Positions 42,857 through 53,600 of a DNA stretch of 64,000 nt are shown one piece after another. The translations under genes and the position numbers were made by a program. Under the pieces are notes generated by a model, which saw only the letters and a list, made by a program, of their open reading frames with translations, was not told the origin of the DNA and searched no databases. Each line of letters opens with the position of its first letter. Within the stretch, counting starts at the first letter, position 1. The DNA is from Dyadobacter sp. 50-39 (GTDB lineage: Bacteria > Bacteroidota > Bacteroidia > Cytophagales > Spirosomataceae), in assembly GCA_001898145.1 (NCBI GenBank), contig MKSR01000040.1, forward strand, positions 186,001 through 250,000. The letters run 5' to 3'.

Positions 42857-43624
42857 CTAGTTAGCTCTTGCCAGCTGCACTTCCAGGCGAATATCTACAT
42901 TGCGGTCGTTACCATTGTAGCGGGAATTATATCCGCCGGTACCAATGCCCACTCCCATACCGCCGCCCATGCCGATACCGCCTCCGAGGCCAATGCCAAT
43001 GCGCGGGCTGAAACCTGAATTGGATGAAGATTGACCATCGACTTTGATGCTCATTCCCATCATCGCAGTCTCACGCGCATTCACGTTCATGAGCGCGAAC
43101 GGGATCGCAATCTGCTCGGTGAGCTCGCCGTCGCGGTCCATGGCGATGTGCGATTTGATGCTGCCGTCAGGACGGACAAGGTCGATCAAATGCTGCCCGT
43201 CGCGGTCTTTCCAAACGGCCTCTTTATTGTACGAATCCAAGAGCAAGCCCAAACCGAGGCTGTTGGGTAAATCGGTCTCTACACGGCGTAAAGCCTTCCG
43301 GTCTTCCTTCATCACCACCGGGAAAATAAGCGCGTAGGCCTCCTTCTTCTGGCCTTCGGGACTGAATGCGATTTTAAGGCCACTGCTCAATATGTTCTGG
43401 ATCGTGTTGGGATCTTTCGTTTTGAGCGTGATGTACACGTACTGGTCGTCGTTGATGATTCCGTATCTGAGACGCGACCGCTGGTCCTGCTGGTCGGGTT
43501 TGATTTCATCTACGTAGGAGAACGGCGCGTTCCATTTGGATGCATAGGGCATCGTCTTGGACGAACTGCAACCGCCGAGGGCTATTAACAGCAGTAATGA
43601 CCAACTGTTTCTGATCGTTTTCAT
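42857..43624 (-). CDS. Lipoprotein of unknown function with glycine-rich C-terminal segment
   Basis: A 255-residue protein with a lipoprotein signal (MKTIRNSWSLLLLIALGGC, cysteine at residue 19). ATG 43624 is preferred over 43639, which would add five residues. The body holds a strand-rich domain (YGIINDDQYVYITLKTKDPN; TIQNILSSGLKIAFSPEGQK) that resembles small carbohydrate-binding-like domains, then a long glycine/methionine-rich stretch (about 205-235) and a final VDIRLEVQLARAN. I do not recognise the family. The glycine-rich part may be a flexible surface linker. Confidence 0.75.
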   Translation of the reverse strand: MKTIRNSWSLLLLIALGGCSSSKTMPYASKWNAPFSYVDEIKPDQQDQRSRLRYGIINDDQYVYITLKTKDPNTIQNILSSGLKIAFSPEGQKKEAYALIFPVVMKEDRKALRRVETDLPNSLGLGLLLDSYNKEAVWKDRDGQHLIDLVRPDGSIKSHIAMDRDGELTEQIAIPFALMNVNARETAMMGMSIKVDGQSSSNSGFSPRIGIGLGGGIGMGGGMGVGIGTGGYNSRYNGNDRNVDIRLEVQLARAN

Positions 43625-43709
43625 TTGTTGTTTTATCAATTAGAATTACTCTTTCTACAACGAATTCCGGCTACTATCATTACGAAAAGTCGCTCGAAAT
43701 CGTTGCACG

Positions 43710-45653
43710 TCAAATCTGTGACACGCCCGCCCTTGCGATGGTTGAAAGCAGTAAGTCTATTTTCTGATGCAGCTTTTCAGGTTCGAACGGCTTGGAAAGC
43801 GTATCGTTCATGCCTGCTTCGAGGGCCTCTGCCACCTCTTCGGGCAGGACGGTGGCCGAGAGCGAGAGAATGGGCGTGGTGACGCGAAGCTCTTCGCGCG
43901 CCATGCGGGCAGCCTGGAAACCGTCCATTTCGGGCATCCTGGTATCCATGATGATCAGGTCGAAAATCTCCTCCCGAAGCCGCTCTACGGCTTCTTTGCC
44001 GTTGCCCACGATCACGGCGTCGAGCTGCCACGCTTTGAGGTACTTTCTCAGGAGCAATGCATTGATCGGGTTGTCTTCGGCTACCAGCACTTTCTTGCCG
44101 TTAAACGAAGGCAGGTCCTGAAACGAGATCACGGGTTTGGTATCGCTGGTCTTTTCATTTGCATCTTGCAGAATAAGCGTGAAAAAAAACTGGCTGCCTT
44201 CGCGGAAACGGCTGTTTACTTCCAGTTCGCTGCCCATCAGCCGCACAAGTTTCTGCGAGATCGTCAGCCCGAGGCCGGTTCCGCCGTACTGATGCGAAGT
44301 GTTCTCGGAAGCCTGCCCGTATTCCGAAAATATATTGGCCAGATGATCGCTCGACATACCAATGCCGGTATCTTCCACGGCAAACCGTATCCTGTGGCCA
44401 GCCGGCGTTTCTGCCAGGTGCTCCATCTTCAACGTCACATTGCCCGTTTCCGTAAATTTCAGGGCATTGCCGATCAGGTTCAGCAAAATCTGGTTCAAAC
44501 GCATGCCGTCCACCGTAACACATTCGGGGATTTCGCCGGCGATCGACAGACGCAGTTCCAGCTCCTTCTCGTCGGCTTTGAATTGCATCAGGTCGATGAT
44601 CTGCTTGCCGAGCACCCGGAGGTCGGTAGACGTCGGGATGATCGAGAACTTACCCTCGTCGATTTTGGATATATCGAGAATGTCGTTCAGGATATTGAGC
44701 AGCGATCCGGACGACTGCCGGAGCATGCTCACCAGTTCGTTTTGCGCGTCACTGAGCTCGGTAGCCGACAACAAATTACCCAACCCGATAATGCCGTTCA
44801 GCGGCGTTCTGATCTCATGGCTCATATTGGCCAGAAACGATTCTTTGGTTTTACGGGCCTTTTCCGCCTGCTCCTGGGCGTCTATCAGCGCCATTTCATG
44901 GGCTTTCCGCTTCTCCACGTCGTGCAGGTTCACAAACAGCAGCCTGTTTTTATACATAATCCGCAGTTCCAGCCAAACCGGCTGCCGCAGGCGGCCGTAA
45001 AACTGGTCTTCCACCACGATTGTCTCCCCCCCTATGAAACTGCGCTTCACCAGCACATCGCGCAGTGCCGAGTTCAACGGATCGACCAGCAGATCAAGGA
45101 TCGATGTTTTGATCAATGTGGCTGCCTGAATGCCCAGGATCGTCTCCACCGATGGATTGATCGACAATATAGAACCGGTATCAGGCTCGACGGTGGCGAT
45201 GATATCCGGCGAATTCAGAACGATCGTCGCATAGTTTTCGAGTAGCTTGTTCTTCTCCCGGATCTCGCGCTGGCTGCGTGCGAGCTTGATGAGCGAATCT
45301 ACTTTCGCATTGGTAATGTATGGGTCGAGGGGTTTGTAGAGGTAATCGATGGCCCCCGTTTTGAGCCCGCGGACCGCATAGGTGGTTTCCTTCGAAATAG
45401 CCGTTACAAAAACGATCAGAATCTCCCGGGTTTTCGGGTTGGAAAAGAGTGTCTCGGCAAATTCAAAACCATCCATTCCGGGCATTTGCACATCCACCAG
45501 CGCAACGGCGATCTCGTTTTCCCAAACTATGCGCAGCGCTTCGTTGGGTGACGTAGTGGCATATATATCAATGTCGTCCCGGTTAAGGATTGCTTTAAGC
45601 GAGATCAGGTTTTCTTCCCGGTCATCCAGCAACAAAATCTTCGTATTCTCCAT
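43710..45653 (-). CDS. Hybrid response regulator/histidine kinase (REC-PAS-HisKA-HATPase-REC)
   Basis: A 647-residue soluble protein: receiver (1-120; ILLLDDREEN, VALVDVQMPGMDGFEF, YLYKPLD), PAS-like domain (about 140-250; NSPDIIATVEPDTGSILSIN), phosphoacceptor helix FLANMSHEIRTPLNGIIGLG (near 285), ATPase (about 390-510; NLIGNALKFTETG, VEDTGIGM, YGGTGLGLTISQKLV) and a C-terminal receiver (about 525-640; VLVAEDNPIN, IIMDTRMPEMDGFQ, SKPFEPEK). It is the last of four minus-strand genes (big hybrid kinase, CheR, CheB, this one) spaced 1 base, overlapping by 4, and 18 bases apart. It probably receives phosphate from the large kinase. There is no membrane segment. Confidence 0.93.
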   Translation of the reverse strand: MENTKILLLDDREENLISLKAILNRDDIDIYATTSPNEALRIVWENEIAVALVDVQMPGMDGFEFAETLFSNPKTREILIVFVTAISKETTYAVRGLKTGAIDYLYKPLDPYITNAKVDSLIKLARSQREIREKNKLLENYATIVLNSPDIIATVEPDTGSILSINPSVETILGIQAATLIKTSILDLLVDPLNSALRDVLVKRSFIGGETIVVEDQFYGRLRQPVWLELRIMYKNRLLFVNLHDVEKRKAHEMALIDAQEQAEKARKTKESFLANMSHEIRTPLNGIIGLGNLLSATELSDAQNELVSMLRQSSGSLLNILNDILDISKIDEGKFSIIPTSTDLRVLGKQIIDLMQFKADEKELELRLSIAGEIPECVTVDGMRLNQILLNLIGNALKFTETGNVTLKMEHLAETPAGHRIRFAVEDTGIGMSSDHLANIFSEYGQASENTSHQYGGTGLGLTISQKLVRLMGSELEVNSRFREGSQFFFTLILQDANEKTSDTKPVISFQDLPSFNGKKVLVAEDNPINALLLRKYLKAWQLDAVIVGNGKEAVERLREEIFDLIIMDTRMPEMDGFQAARMAREELRVTTPILSLSATVLPEEVAEALEAGMNDTLSKPFEPEKLHQKIDLLLSTIARAGVSQI

Positions 45654-45671
45654 GGGTTATTCGTTGAGCAG

Positions 45672-46256
45672 CTATTGAAGGATTTGGTTAATTATCGAAA
45701 AAAGGCCTCCATCGACCATTACCTGATGCTTTTCATAGGTCAGCAGGGCTTGCTCAGGCATTCGTGGGGACTCTGCTTCGGCCGGGTTCTGGACATAGGT
45801 CGGGAAACCCTTTTCAGCCAATGCTTTCATTCCGAAGGCACCGTCGGCACTGGAACCCGAAAAAAGCATCGCCGCTTTCACGGGAATGCCCGAAACGGCT
45901 GCCGAAAGGAAGGTAGCGTCAATGGAAGGCCGCGAGAAAAAATCCTTGTCGGAATAGTCGTAATAAAACCGCTTGTCGGGCCCTATCAGCAAATGATAGT
46001 CCGGATAGGCGAAATAAATGGAATTCGACTCGATCGGATCCAGATGATACGGCTCGCTCATAGCTACATCGGTCTTGTTTTTAAATAATTTGGGCAACAC
46101 GGCGGTGCTGGATTTGCCGCGGTGCAATACAAAAATCAGCGCGAAGGACAGCGGCTTTCTCACCAGCCGGACTATTTCCTCAAATATCGCGAAACTGCCC
46201 GACGACCCGCCGACCAGCACCAGACTGAGTGAACCGTTGTCCCCTGCATTGCTCAT
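45672..46256 (-). CDS. CheB-type protein-glutamate methylesterase, catalytic domain only
   Basis: A 194-residue protein with the CheB catalytic triad: Ser in LVGGSSGSFA near residue 17, His in FVLHRGKSS near 45 and Asp in SGSSADGAFGM near 138. There is no receiver domain, unlike classic CheB. Its start overlaps the CheR stop by four bases. It probably removes methyl groups added by CheR, but no methyl-accepting receptor gene is in the window; the target may be the large hybrid kinase. Length is normal for a stand-alone CheB domain. Confidence 0.88.
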   Translation of the reverse strand: MSNAGDNGSLSLVLVGGSSGSFAIFEEIVRLVRKPLSFALIFVLHRGKSSTAVLPKLFKNKTDVAMSEPYHLDPIESNSIYFAYPDYHLLIGPDKRFYYDYSDKDFFSRPSIDATFLSAAVSGIPVKAAMLFSGSSADGAFGMKALAEKGFPTYVQNPAEAESPRMPEQALLTYEKHQVMVDGGLFSIINQILQ

Positions 46257-47068
46257 TTGATCTTCTGATAAATGTTCAACGTACTGTCAATCACTTTGAA
46301 ATGATCTTCCAGACCCGAGTAGCGGAGCGTTTCACGCTTTCCGAGACAAAGAAAGCCCAACATGCTGAGACTGTTGTACAAAAGCCTGAATACTTTTTGC
46401 CGGAGTTCGAGCGTGAAGTAGATCATCACGTTCCGGCAGCTGATAAACTGGAATTCGTTGAACGCCCCGTCGCCGGTGAGGTCATGCATGGAAAACACGA
46501 TGTTACGCCGCAATTCGGGAAGCATTACTGCCTTGTTATAGGCCACATGGTAGTAGTCCGACAGCGACTGCATACCGCCCGCCGCAAGGTAATTTTCGGA
46601 GAATGTCCTCGCATTACCCAGCGTGAATACGCCCTCCCGCGCGGCCGTCAGCGCTTTGTTGCTCAGGTCGGTGGCGTACACGAGTGAACGGCCCAGAAAA
46701 CCCGCTTCTTTGAGAAAAATGGCCAGCGAATAAGCCTCTTCCCCCGATGCACATCCCGCCACCCAGAAACGCAGCGTGGGATAGGATTCCAGGTATGTGA
46801 ATACTTCCGACTTCACCTTCCTGAAAAAGTCGGGGTCGCGGAACATTTCCGAATAGTTGACCGTCAGCTCCTGGATCAGCCCATACACGACACTACCGCC
46901 CTGCTCGATATGCAGGAGCAGTTGCGGCAGGTCCATTTTGTGGGTGGTCAGATACCGGCTGGCACGGCGCAGGAGCGATGGCCGGGCATAACCCGAAAAA
47001 TCGAACCCCGATATTTCCCTGATCCGCACGATGAGCGCTTCCAGGTCGTCGTATTCCATCAGCTCCAT
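46253..47068 (-). CDS. CheR-type protein-glutamate methyltransferase
   Basis: A 271-residue protein. The N-terminal helical domain (1-75; RPSLLRRASRYLTTHKM) is followed by the SAM-binding domain: TVNYSEMFRDPDFFRKV (the NxTxFFRD-like motif), FWVAGCASGEEAYSLAIFLK, YATDLSNKALTAAREGVF, and ISCRNVMIYFTLELRQKVF. All core CheR motifs are present. It lies one base after the stop of the large hybrid kinase and overlaps CheB, so the three are translated as a unit. In a genome region with no receptor or CheA gene, methylation would act on another signalling protein. Confidence 0.92.
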   Translation of the reverse strand: MELMEYDDLEALIVRIREISGFDFSGYARPSLLRRASRYLTTHKMDLPQLLLHIEQGGSVVYGLIQELTVNYSEMFRDPDFFRKVKSEVFTYLESYPTLRFWVAGCASGEEAYSLAIFLKEAGFLGRSLVYATDLSNKALTAAREGVFTLGNARTFSENYLAAGGMQSLSDYYHVAYNKAVMLPELRRNIVFSMHDLTGDGAFNEFQFISCRNVMIYFTLELRQKVFRLLYNSLSMLGFLCLGKRETLRYSGLEDHFKVIDSTLNIYQKIK

Positions 47069-47069
47069 A

Positions 47070-50000
47070 CTATGCAGCGTGTAACCAGACCTTGATCAGC
47101 GAGAGCAGCTTGTCAACGTCCACAGGTTTTGAGATATAATCGTTGGCACCGGCTTCCAGGCACTGCTCGCGGTCGCCCTGCATGGCCTTGGCGGTAACCG
47201 CAATAATGGGGATATTGGCCCATCTGGGAACCTGCCTGATCCGCCGCGTCGCTTCGATACCGTCCATTTCGGGCATCATCACATCCATCAGTATCAATTC
47301 TATCTCCGGATTGTCTTCCAGCTTATTGATCGCCTCCTTGCCATTCGTGGCGATTTCAATGCTGAACCCGGCATCTTCAAGCACAGCGCTCAATGCGAAA
47401 ATATTGCGCATGTCGTCGTCGGCCAGCAGCAGCTTTTTCCCTACAAAAGCCTGTTCCGCGTTGACCACCGCATTGCTGAACGACTCCTTCGGCGCTTCCG
47501 GTTCCCGCGATTTCGGCTGGATCTTTTTCAGGAAAAGCTTTACTTCGTCGAGCAGCCTTTCGTTGGATTTCTTCGTTTTGATCACCACCGGGTGCGCATA
47601 CTTCATCACGCGTCCCAGATCGGCCTGCGTCAGGTCCTCGGCCGTGTTCACTACTACGGGAAGCTCGTTCCACTGCGGGTTTTGCTTGATTTTATCCAAA
47701 AGATCCAACCCATTCATATCCGACAGGCGCACGTCCAGGATAATGCCGTCCACACGATCGGTTTCCAGTATTTTCAGGGCCTCGGCAGCCGAGTAGGCAT
47801 AGAGCACGAAAATATTGTTGCCTGTCAGGAAGTCGCCGAGGTACTTGCTTTGGTAAGCATCGTCCTCGATGAGCAGAATCCGCTGCTGTTCCAGGTCCGT
47901 TCCTTCGAGCTTCAATGCGGTAAACATCTGTTGGGCCGAGCGCTCGTCCACCGGTTTTTGCATGAAACCGATAGCCCCTTTCCGGACCATCTCCTCGTCG
48001 AAATAGGATCCCGCAGACACCGTATGCACCGGGATCAAGCGTGTGCGCATATCGTTTTTGAGCTCTTTCAAAACCGCCTCTCCCTCCATATCCGGTAAAT
48101 GCATATCGAGAATGATCGCCGTCGGGTTGAAGCTTCCTACCATCTCCAGCGCCTCGCGGCCATTCGTGGCGATCTGCACCTCAAAACCGCTTGACTCAGC
48201 CTTTGCCGCCATATCGGCAGCAAAAATGTCGTCGTCTTCTATGAGCAATAGCCGGCGTGCCTTGCCGTTTTCGGACGCCACCGGTTTCATGGCAGGCGGT
48301 GCCGGTTTCACGCGTTCCGCCACGGTTTCTTGGACCGGAATCGCAGCCTGCTGGTCCGCTTCGGTCAGGTAAGGTATTTTCAAAGTAAATACGGAACCTT
48401 CCCCTGGAACACTCGTGAGTGAAATCGAGCCTTTGAAAAGCCCCGCCAATTCGCGGCTGATCGACAATCCCAGGCCGGTTCCGCCGTATTTGCGGCTGGT
48501 AGAACCATCGGCCTGTTGGAATGCTTCAAAAATGGAGGCCTGCTTCTCGAATGGGATTCCTATCCCCGTGTCTGTCACCACGAAATGCAGCTGGTCTTCC
48601 TCCTTCGAAATAGAGAGGGAAACTTTGCCGGGCGCCGAAGTAAATTTGACGGCATTGGAGATCAGATTGCGCAGGACCTGCAAAAGGCGGGTATGGTCTG
48701 TAAACAGCATGGCGGGGCAAGATTCGCTCTTTTCAACCTGCAATGTGAGGCCTTTGTTTTCGGCTATCTTCTGGAAGGTGTTCTTCACTTCGGACAGAAC
48801 CGATTCCGTACTGATATTTTCGTAGATCAGTTCGATCTTTCCTGCTTCCACTTTGGCGAGGTCCAGGATGTCGTTGATCAGCGTCAGCAGGTCATTTCCG
48901 GAGTTGTAGATCACCGACGCATAACGTTGCTCTTCCTCGTTCAGCCTGGCACCCTTATTTTCTCCCAGAATGCGCGACAGAATGAGGATACTGTTCAGCG
49001 GCGTACGCAGTTCGTGGCTCATGTTGGCCAGGAACTCGCTCTTGAACCGGCCGCTGCGTTCCAGCTCGTCCGCCTTCATCTGTATCTGATCGCGTGCCTC
49101 TTCGATCGTGCCTTTCTGTTCTTCGAGCATGAATGCTTTTTCTTCCAGCTCGGCATTGATCTGCTTCAACTCCTCCTGCTGTACGCGCAGTTCTTCTTCC
49201 GATACCTGCAACAGCGAGGTTTGCCGCGTGAGTTCTTCATTGGTAACCCGCAGTTCCTCCTGCTGGCTTTCGAGTTCTTCGGCTTGCAACTGCGTCTTTT
49301 CCAGCAGTTCGTTGGCCATTTCGCGTGCCCGCGCAGCCATAATGGCTACGGCCACGTTGTCCGAAACCATTTCGAGCAGCTTGATCACCTTCGTGCCGGG
49401 GTCTGCCAGATAACCTATTTCAATGAGCCCGGCGACAGAGCCGTCGAAGCTGATATTTTTCATGAGTACGACACCCGGTGACGAATGTCCCGTGGCTGTT
49501 TTTACCTGCAAGTAGCCCTGGGCAACATTCATGCGTTTGATATCGCCCTGATCGGCGGCAAACTGCCCCAGAATCCCTTCTCCGAATGGTACGAAAGCAG
49601 GTGCGGAAGCGGGATCGGAAACACCATAAACGGCGGAGCGTTCGAGCACCCTGCCCGAGCGTGTGACAAGGTACATGGCCGAAACCTGTGAGCCGGTCAC
49701 AACGGCCAGTTTGGCAAGCAGGCGCTCCGACAGCTGGCCCAGGGTAGGCTCACCACGCACCGCGCTGGACACCTCGATGGCTGCCTTCAATATCCAGTTC
49801 TTCTCCTGATCTTCCCGCGCCAGTTCTTCCAGCCTGCTATTGGCCTGCTGGACTACCTTTTCACTGGCGAGTTGTGCGAGGTAAGTCTTTCTGATGAAAT
49901 AATAGAGCAACATGATCACCATGAAAAACAGCAACGACCCCATCACAATATACTGCTTGGCGCGCACCGCACTCGATGAGGCCAGCTGCTCGCGCTCCAC

Positions 50001-50504
50001 CAGCAAACCTTCCTCTATGTTTTCGATCCGGCGGAAGCTGAACTCGATCTTGGAAGCGATATCCTTTCCCTGTAACACAATCCGCTGGATGGTATCAGCG
50101 CTGTATTTGCCGGCTTTTAAAATCTCATACTGGCGCCGCATGAGCCCCACTCTCGCTTCCAGTAAATCCGACAATGAATCGACCCTGACGCTTTGGACTT
50201 TATTATCCTTCACCAGCTTGCGCAGCGCTTCTACATCCTTCCAGATTTCGTTCGAAGCTTGCAGGTAGGATGTCTCAAAGGCGCCGTTACCCGTAATCGC
50301 GAAGCCGCGCACATTGGCTTCGGTGGTCAGCAGGCGGTTTTTGACAGACTCCGATACCCGCATTACTTCCCGCGTATGGTCAACCCAGCCCGTATTCTCC
50401 TGCTGCAAGAGGATGGCATTATAAGAAACATATCCTACTACAAGTACCAGAATAATTGAAAATACGATTCCCAGTAAGACCTGGCGCTGAAAAGTAAACT
50501 GCAT
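47070..50504 (-). CDS. Large hybrid histidine kinase: CHASE3-GAF-HisKA-HATPase-REC-REC-REC
   Basis: An 1144-residue membrane kinase. TM1 10-30, CHASE3 sensor (about 35-180; VKNRLLTTEANVRGFAITGN), TM2 184-204, GAF (about 235-390), a long glutamate/glutamine-rich coiled coil (about 390-490), phosphoacceptor FLANMSHELRTPLNSILILS, ATPase (N box LISNAVKFTSAPG, G2 YGGTGLGLSISREL) and three receivers (starting RLLLIEDDDIF near 750, RILLIEDDAYQ near 875, KKLLLADDDMRN near 1020; Asp in IILDMHLPDMEG, IILDVRLSDMNG and ILMDVMMPEMDG). The third receiver has a complete set, including SKPVDVDK. It heads the CheR-CheB operon, one base before CheR. The coiled coil is a plausible adaptational methylation region, an inference. 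Confidence 0.93.
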   Translation of the reverse strand: MQFTFQRQVLLGIVFSIILVLVVGYVSYNAILLQQENTGWVDHTREVMRVSESVKNRLLTTEANVRGFAITGNGAFETSYLQASNEIWKDVEALRKLVKDNKVQSVRVDSLSDLLEARVGLMRRQYEILKAGKYSADTIQRIVLQGKDIASKIEFSFRRIENIEEGLLVEREQLASSSAVRAKQYIVMGSLLFFMVIMLLYYFIRKTYLAQLASEKVVQQANSRLEELAREDQEKNWILKAAIEVSSAVRGEPTLGQLSERLLAKLAVVTGSQVSAMYLVTRSGRVLERSAVYGVSDPASAPAFVPFGEGILGQFAADQGDIKRMNVAQGYLQVKTATGHSSPGVVLMKNISFDGSVAGLIEIGYLADPGTKVIKLLEMVSDNVAVAIMAARAREMANELLEKTQLQAEELESQQEELRVTNEELTRQTSLLQVSEEELRVQQEELKQINAELEEKAFMLEEQKGTIEEARDQIQMKADELERSGRFKSEFLANMSHELRTPLNSILILSRILGENKGARLNEEEQRYASVIYNSGNDLLTLINDILDLAKVEAGKIELIYENISTESVLSEVKNTFQKIAENKGLTLQVEKSESCPAMLFTDHTRLLQVLRNLISNAVKFTSAPGKVSLSISKEEDQLHFVVTDTGIGIPFEKQASIFEAFQQADGSTSRKYGGTGLGLSISRELAGLFKGSISLTSVPGEGSVFTLKIPYLTEADQQAAIPVQETVAERVKPAPPAMKPVASENGKARRLLLIEDDDIFAADMAAKAESSGFEVQIATNGREALEMVGSFNPTAIILDMHLPDMEGEAVLKELKNDMRTRLIPVHTVSAGSYFDEEMVRKGAIGFMQKPVDERSAQQMFTALKLEGTDLEQQRILLIEDDAYQSKYLGDFLTGNNIFVLYAYSAAEALKILETDRVDGIILDVRLSDMNGLDLLDKIKQNPQWNELPVVVNTAEDLTQADLGRVMKYAHPVVIKTKKSNERLLDEVKLFLKKIQPKSREPEAPKESFSNAVVNAEQAFVGKKLLLADDDMRNIFALSAVLEDAGFSIEIATNGKEAINKLEDNPEIELILMDVMMPEMDGIEATRRIRQVPRWANIPIIAVTAKAMQGDREQCLEAGANDYISKPVDVDKLLSLIKVWLHAA

Positions 50505-50643
50505 AAATATTGAAAATCAAGTAGAACTACTACTAAACGAAGATTGAAGGGATTGCCTGGAAAAATACTGCTTTTTAACGGCATTCCGCCCCATAATCAT
50601 GGATTTTTACATCGTGTAATCCCGGCGACATTAATTACTTCTA

Positions 50644-53600
50644 CTAATCTACCCATTCGGTCAGCTCGTCTTCGAGGGTGATCAGTACCCCGCGTGAAGG
50701 TTTCCCGCTCTCTGTGAATGTCCTGATCAGCTTCTTCAAATGCCTGCGGGGTTCGTCGGCGCTGTTGCCGCCTACGAACGACATGAAAATGTACTCGCCG
50801 CCAGGCCGCTGAACGACCCTGTCTATATGCAGCATTTTACCGCCGGGTACCAATAGTTCCTTGTTAATCTGAATATGGTTTTCGTCCTGGTAAAGCACCT
50901 CCAAAGAAGGGTCTTGCAGGAGGGAAACCGTCAGGTTTTCAATCTCACGGGTTTCTTTGCGGGTGAAAATCCCCTCGCCGACCAGCTTTTCCAACGCGTC
51001 GGGAAGGTCCGAAACGGTTTTTAGCCTGGTGAGCAAGTACCGCATTTTTTGGAGCCGGTCGTGGCGCGGCTCAAACGTTTGTACATCAAAAATGCGGTCG
51101 GCCATCCGGCGCAGGCGCAGCGACTCGGTGCGGTCGTTGCTCAGTATGCCTTTCAGTACAAAAGGGCTCGCCCCCCCTTTCATATGCGCATGGCGAAGAG
51201 GGCCAAGCGCCTCCGAAATCACGTACCGGGAGATCGTTTCGTCCCAAGCCGGCGTGAATCCTTCCTGGTTAAGGTAATCGCGCAGCCAGTGGTTGATCTG
51301 CTGCCCCGACTCCCACCTGCGCTCACGTTTCGCCAGCACGTACAGGCGCTGCACGGGCCGCGTGAAGGCGACATAAAGCAAGTTGAGGTTTTCGATCAGC
51401 ACCCGCATCCGTTCTTCCCGGTACTGTTCGCCTACCACGGTATTTTCAAGCTCCTTCACCACGGAAACCATCGAGCTCCGCAGTTTGGCATTGGCATAAC
51501 CAGGCTTGCCTTCAAGCCGGATCTCTTCATAATCGACCTCATCCATATCCACCCACAGCCGATCCAGGCGTGCATTCGGGGTCACTTTCCATTGCGCATA
51601 CGGGATGATCACCACGGGATACTCCAAACCCTTGGATTTATGGATCGTGGTAATGCGGATAGCGTCCGTTCCCTCGGGCACGGTGATCGAGAACTTGTAT
51701 CTGGCCGAGTCCCAATAATTCAGGAAATCGCCGAGGTGATTGCTCTTCCGGTTCCCGAATTCCAGTACCACATCAAGGAAGCGGAACAGGTATTCACTTT
51801 CCAGCTGCTGTTTGAAAAGCCCGAACTGCTGCATCAGCAGCTCGGTTAGTTCAAATACCGAAACTTGCCGCATTTTAAAGGAAGTAATGGTAATGTCCCA
51901 CTTCCTGAAGTATTCGAGGAAACTGTCGAGCCCCCGCTCTTCGCACAGCACCCGGATCTCCTCGTACTCATGCGGCGCGGGGTTCTGCCTGCGGATCACC
52001 TGGTGGAACAGGTAAGCCGCCTCGTAGCGCGCCAGCCGATGGTCCGAGCTGTGCAGCACCTTCATGAACGAGATGATGAAATGCACCGACCGTGAATAGG
52101 CCAGCGACAATGCGTCGTCGGAAATGAGGGGGAAACCGGCCTCTTTCAGGGTGTTGGCGAGCGTGGTAGCCTCCTTTTTCTTTCGGCATAAAATGGCCAT
52201 ATCGCGCCAGTGGTAACCCTCCTCACGCAACGCCTGCACCAGTTCCAGCGCGCGCCGCGATATCGCATCCGAAGACGACTCCCCGGCACCATCTTCGGCG
52301 GCTTCGTTCATTTCCAGAAACTCGATTTCCACGTGGCCGCCTTCACTGACGCCCTCGGGTATTTCCTGACTGAAATGCTCGTCGTACACCTCGCGGATCA
52401 GTGAGTACTCGTCTCCGAGCGCGTCGGCGATGAATCCGAAGAACCTGTTATTGAATTCGGTCACCTCCCGAAAGCTGCGCCGGTTCGTTTTAAGGTGATT
52501 GATATGCAGATAGTTGTCCAGTGCAAAAAGGCGCTCATCATTGAACGGGCTATCGCCGAGAATGCTCCCCAGCCGCATTACCTGGTTCTGCGCCAGGTGC
52601 AATATCAGATCCATATCCCCACCCCGGAAACGATAGATCGATTGTTTCGCATCGCCCACGATCAGGTTGAAATATCCGCCCGACAATGCATTCTCGATCA
52701 GCGGCAGCAGGTTCGCGAATTGCAGTTTGGAAGTATCCTGAAACTCGTCCACCAGGATATGGTTATATCTTTCTCCCAACCGCTCGAAAATGAATGGTAC
52801 CGGCTCGCGTGCCACGATATCGACGATCTTCCGGTTGAAATCCGAGATATGTACCTGGTTATTCTGTTTCAGCAATGCATCGAATTCCTTTCGGATTTCG
52901 CCCAAAAGCGACAGGTTATAAATATGCCTGTCGAGCTGGTTGTAAAGTGTGATCTTGCCAGTTTCGGCTGAGCGTATGTTTTCGATCTGGTGGTAGTAAT
53001 TTTCCAGATCGGTGCGGAGCCTTTCTATTTCCTCGCGGATCGGGGCCGGCGTTTTGCCGCCGTACCATACGCCCTCGCCGATGGTTTTGTAAACGTAAGA
53101 ATTGGGCTCCATCCAGAGTTTCTTGCCCTCCGCACGGTCGCGGAAGTAGCCGTAAATGCCCCTGCCGCTCTGGTGGAAATCCTTTTCACTCAAATAGGTC
53201 GACTGGATCAGTTCAAATGCATGCTTTGCGTCTTTGGTCATCATTTCCTCGCGTCCGCGCACAAAGTCGCGCATTTGCCTGCGTACGGCGATCCAGTCCT
53301 CCATTTTGAGGTCGTCTACCCGTTTCATTTGCATATAGCTCTGCTCGCTCAGCAAAGTCCCGGCCGTGTCGCGGATCTGCATGGGCAACGCGCCCCAGTT
53401 TTTTCCCTCCTCGGCATTCTCGCGATAGTATTTTTCTACAATGTCCGTCAGCACGTCCTCGCCCTCCTGCCCGATCCGGGCCAGCAGCCGGTCCACAGCG
53501 TCGTCGAGCAGGTCGCTGTCGAGTTGTGTTTCAAAAACGAATGGGATGCCCAGCTCGTCGGTGAAACTGCTGATCAGCCGCTGCGTGAACTTGTCGATCG

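Noticed and set aside
43767-45245. 492-codon open frame on the plus strand opposite a hybrid kinase
   Set aside because: The opposite strand encodes complete receiver, PAS and kinase motifs, and the frame has no recognisable domain.
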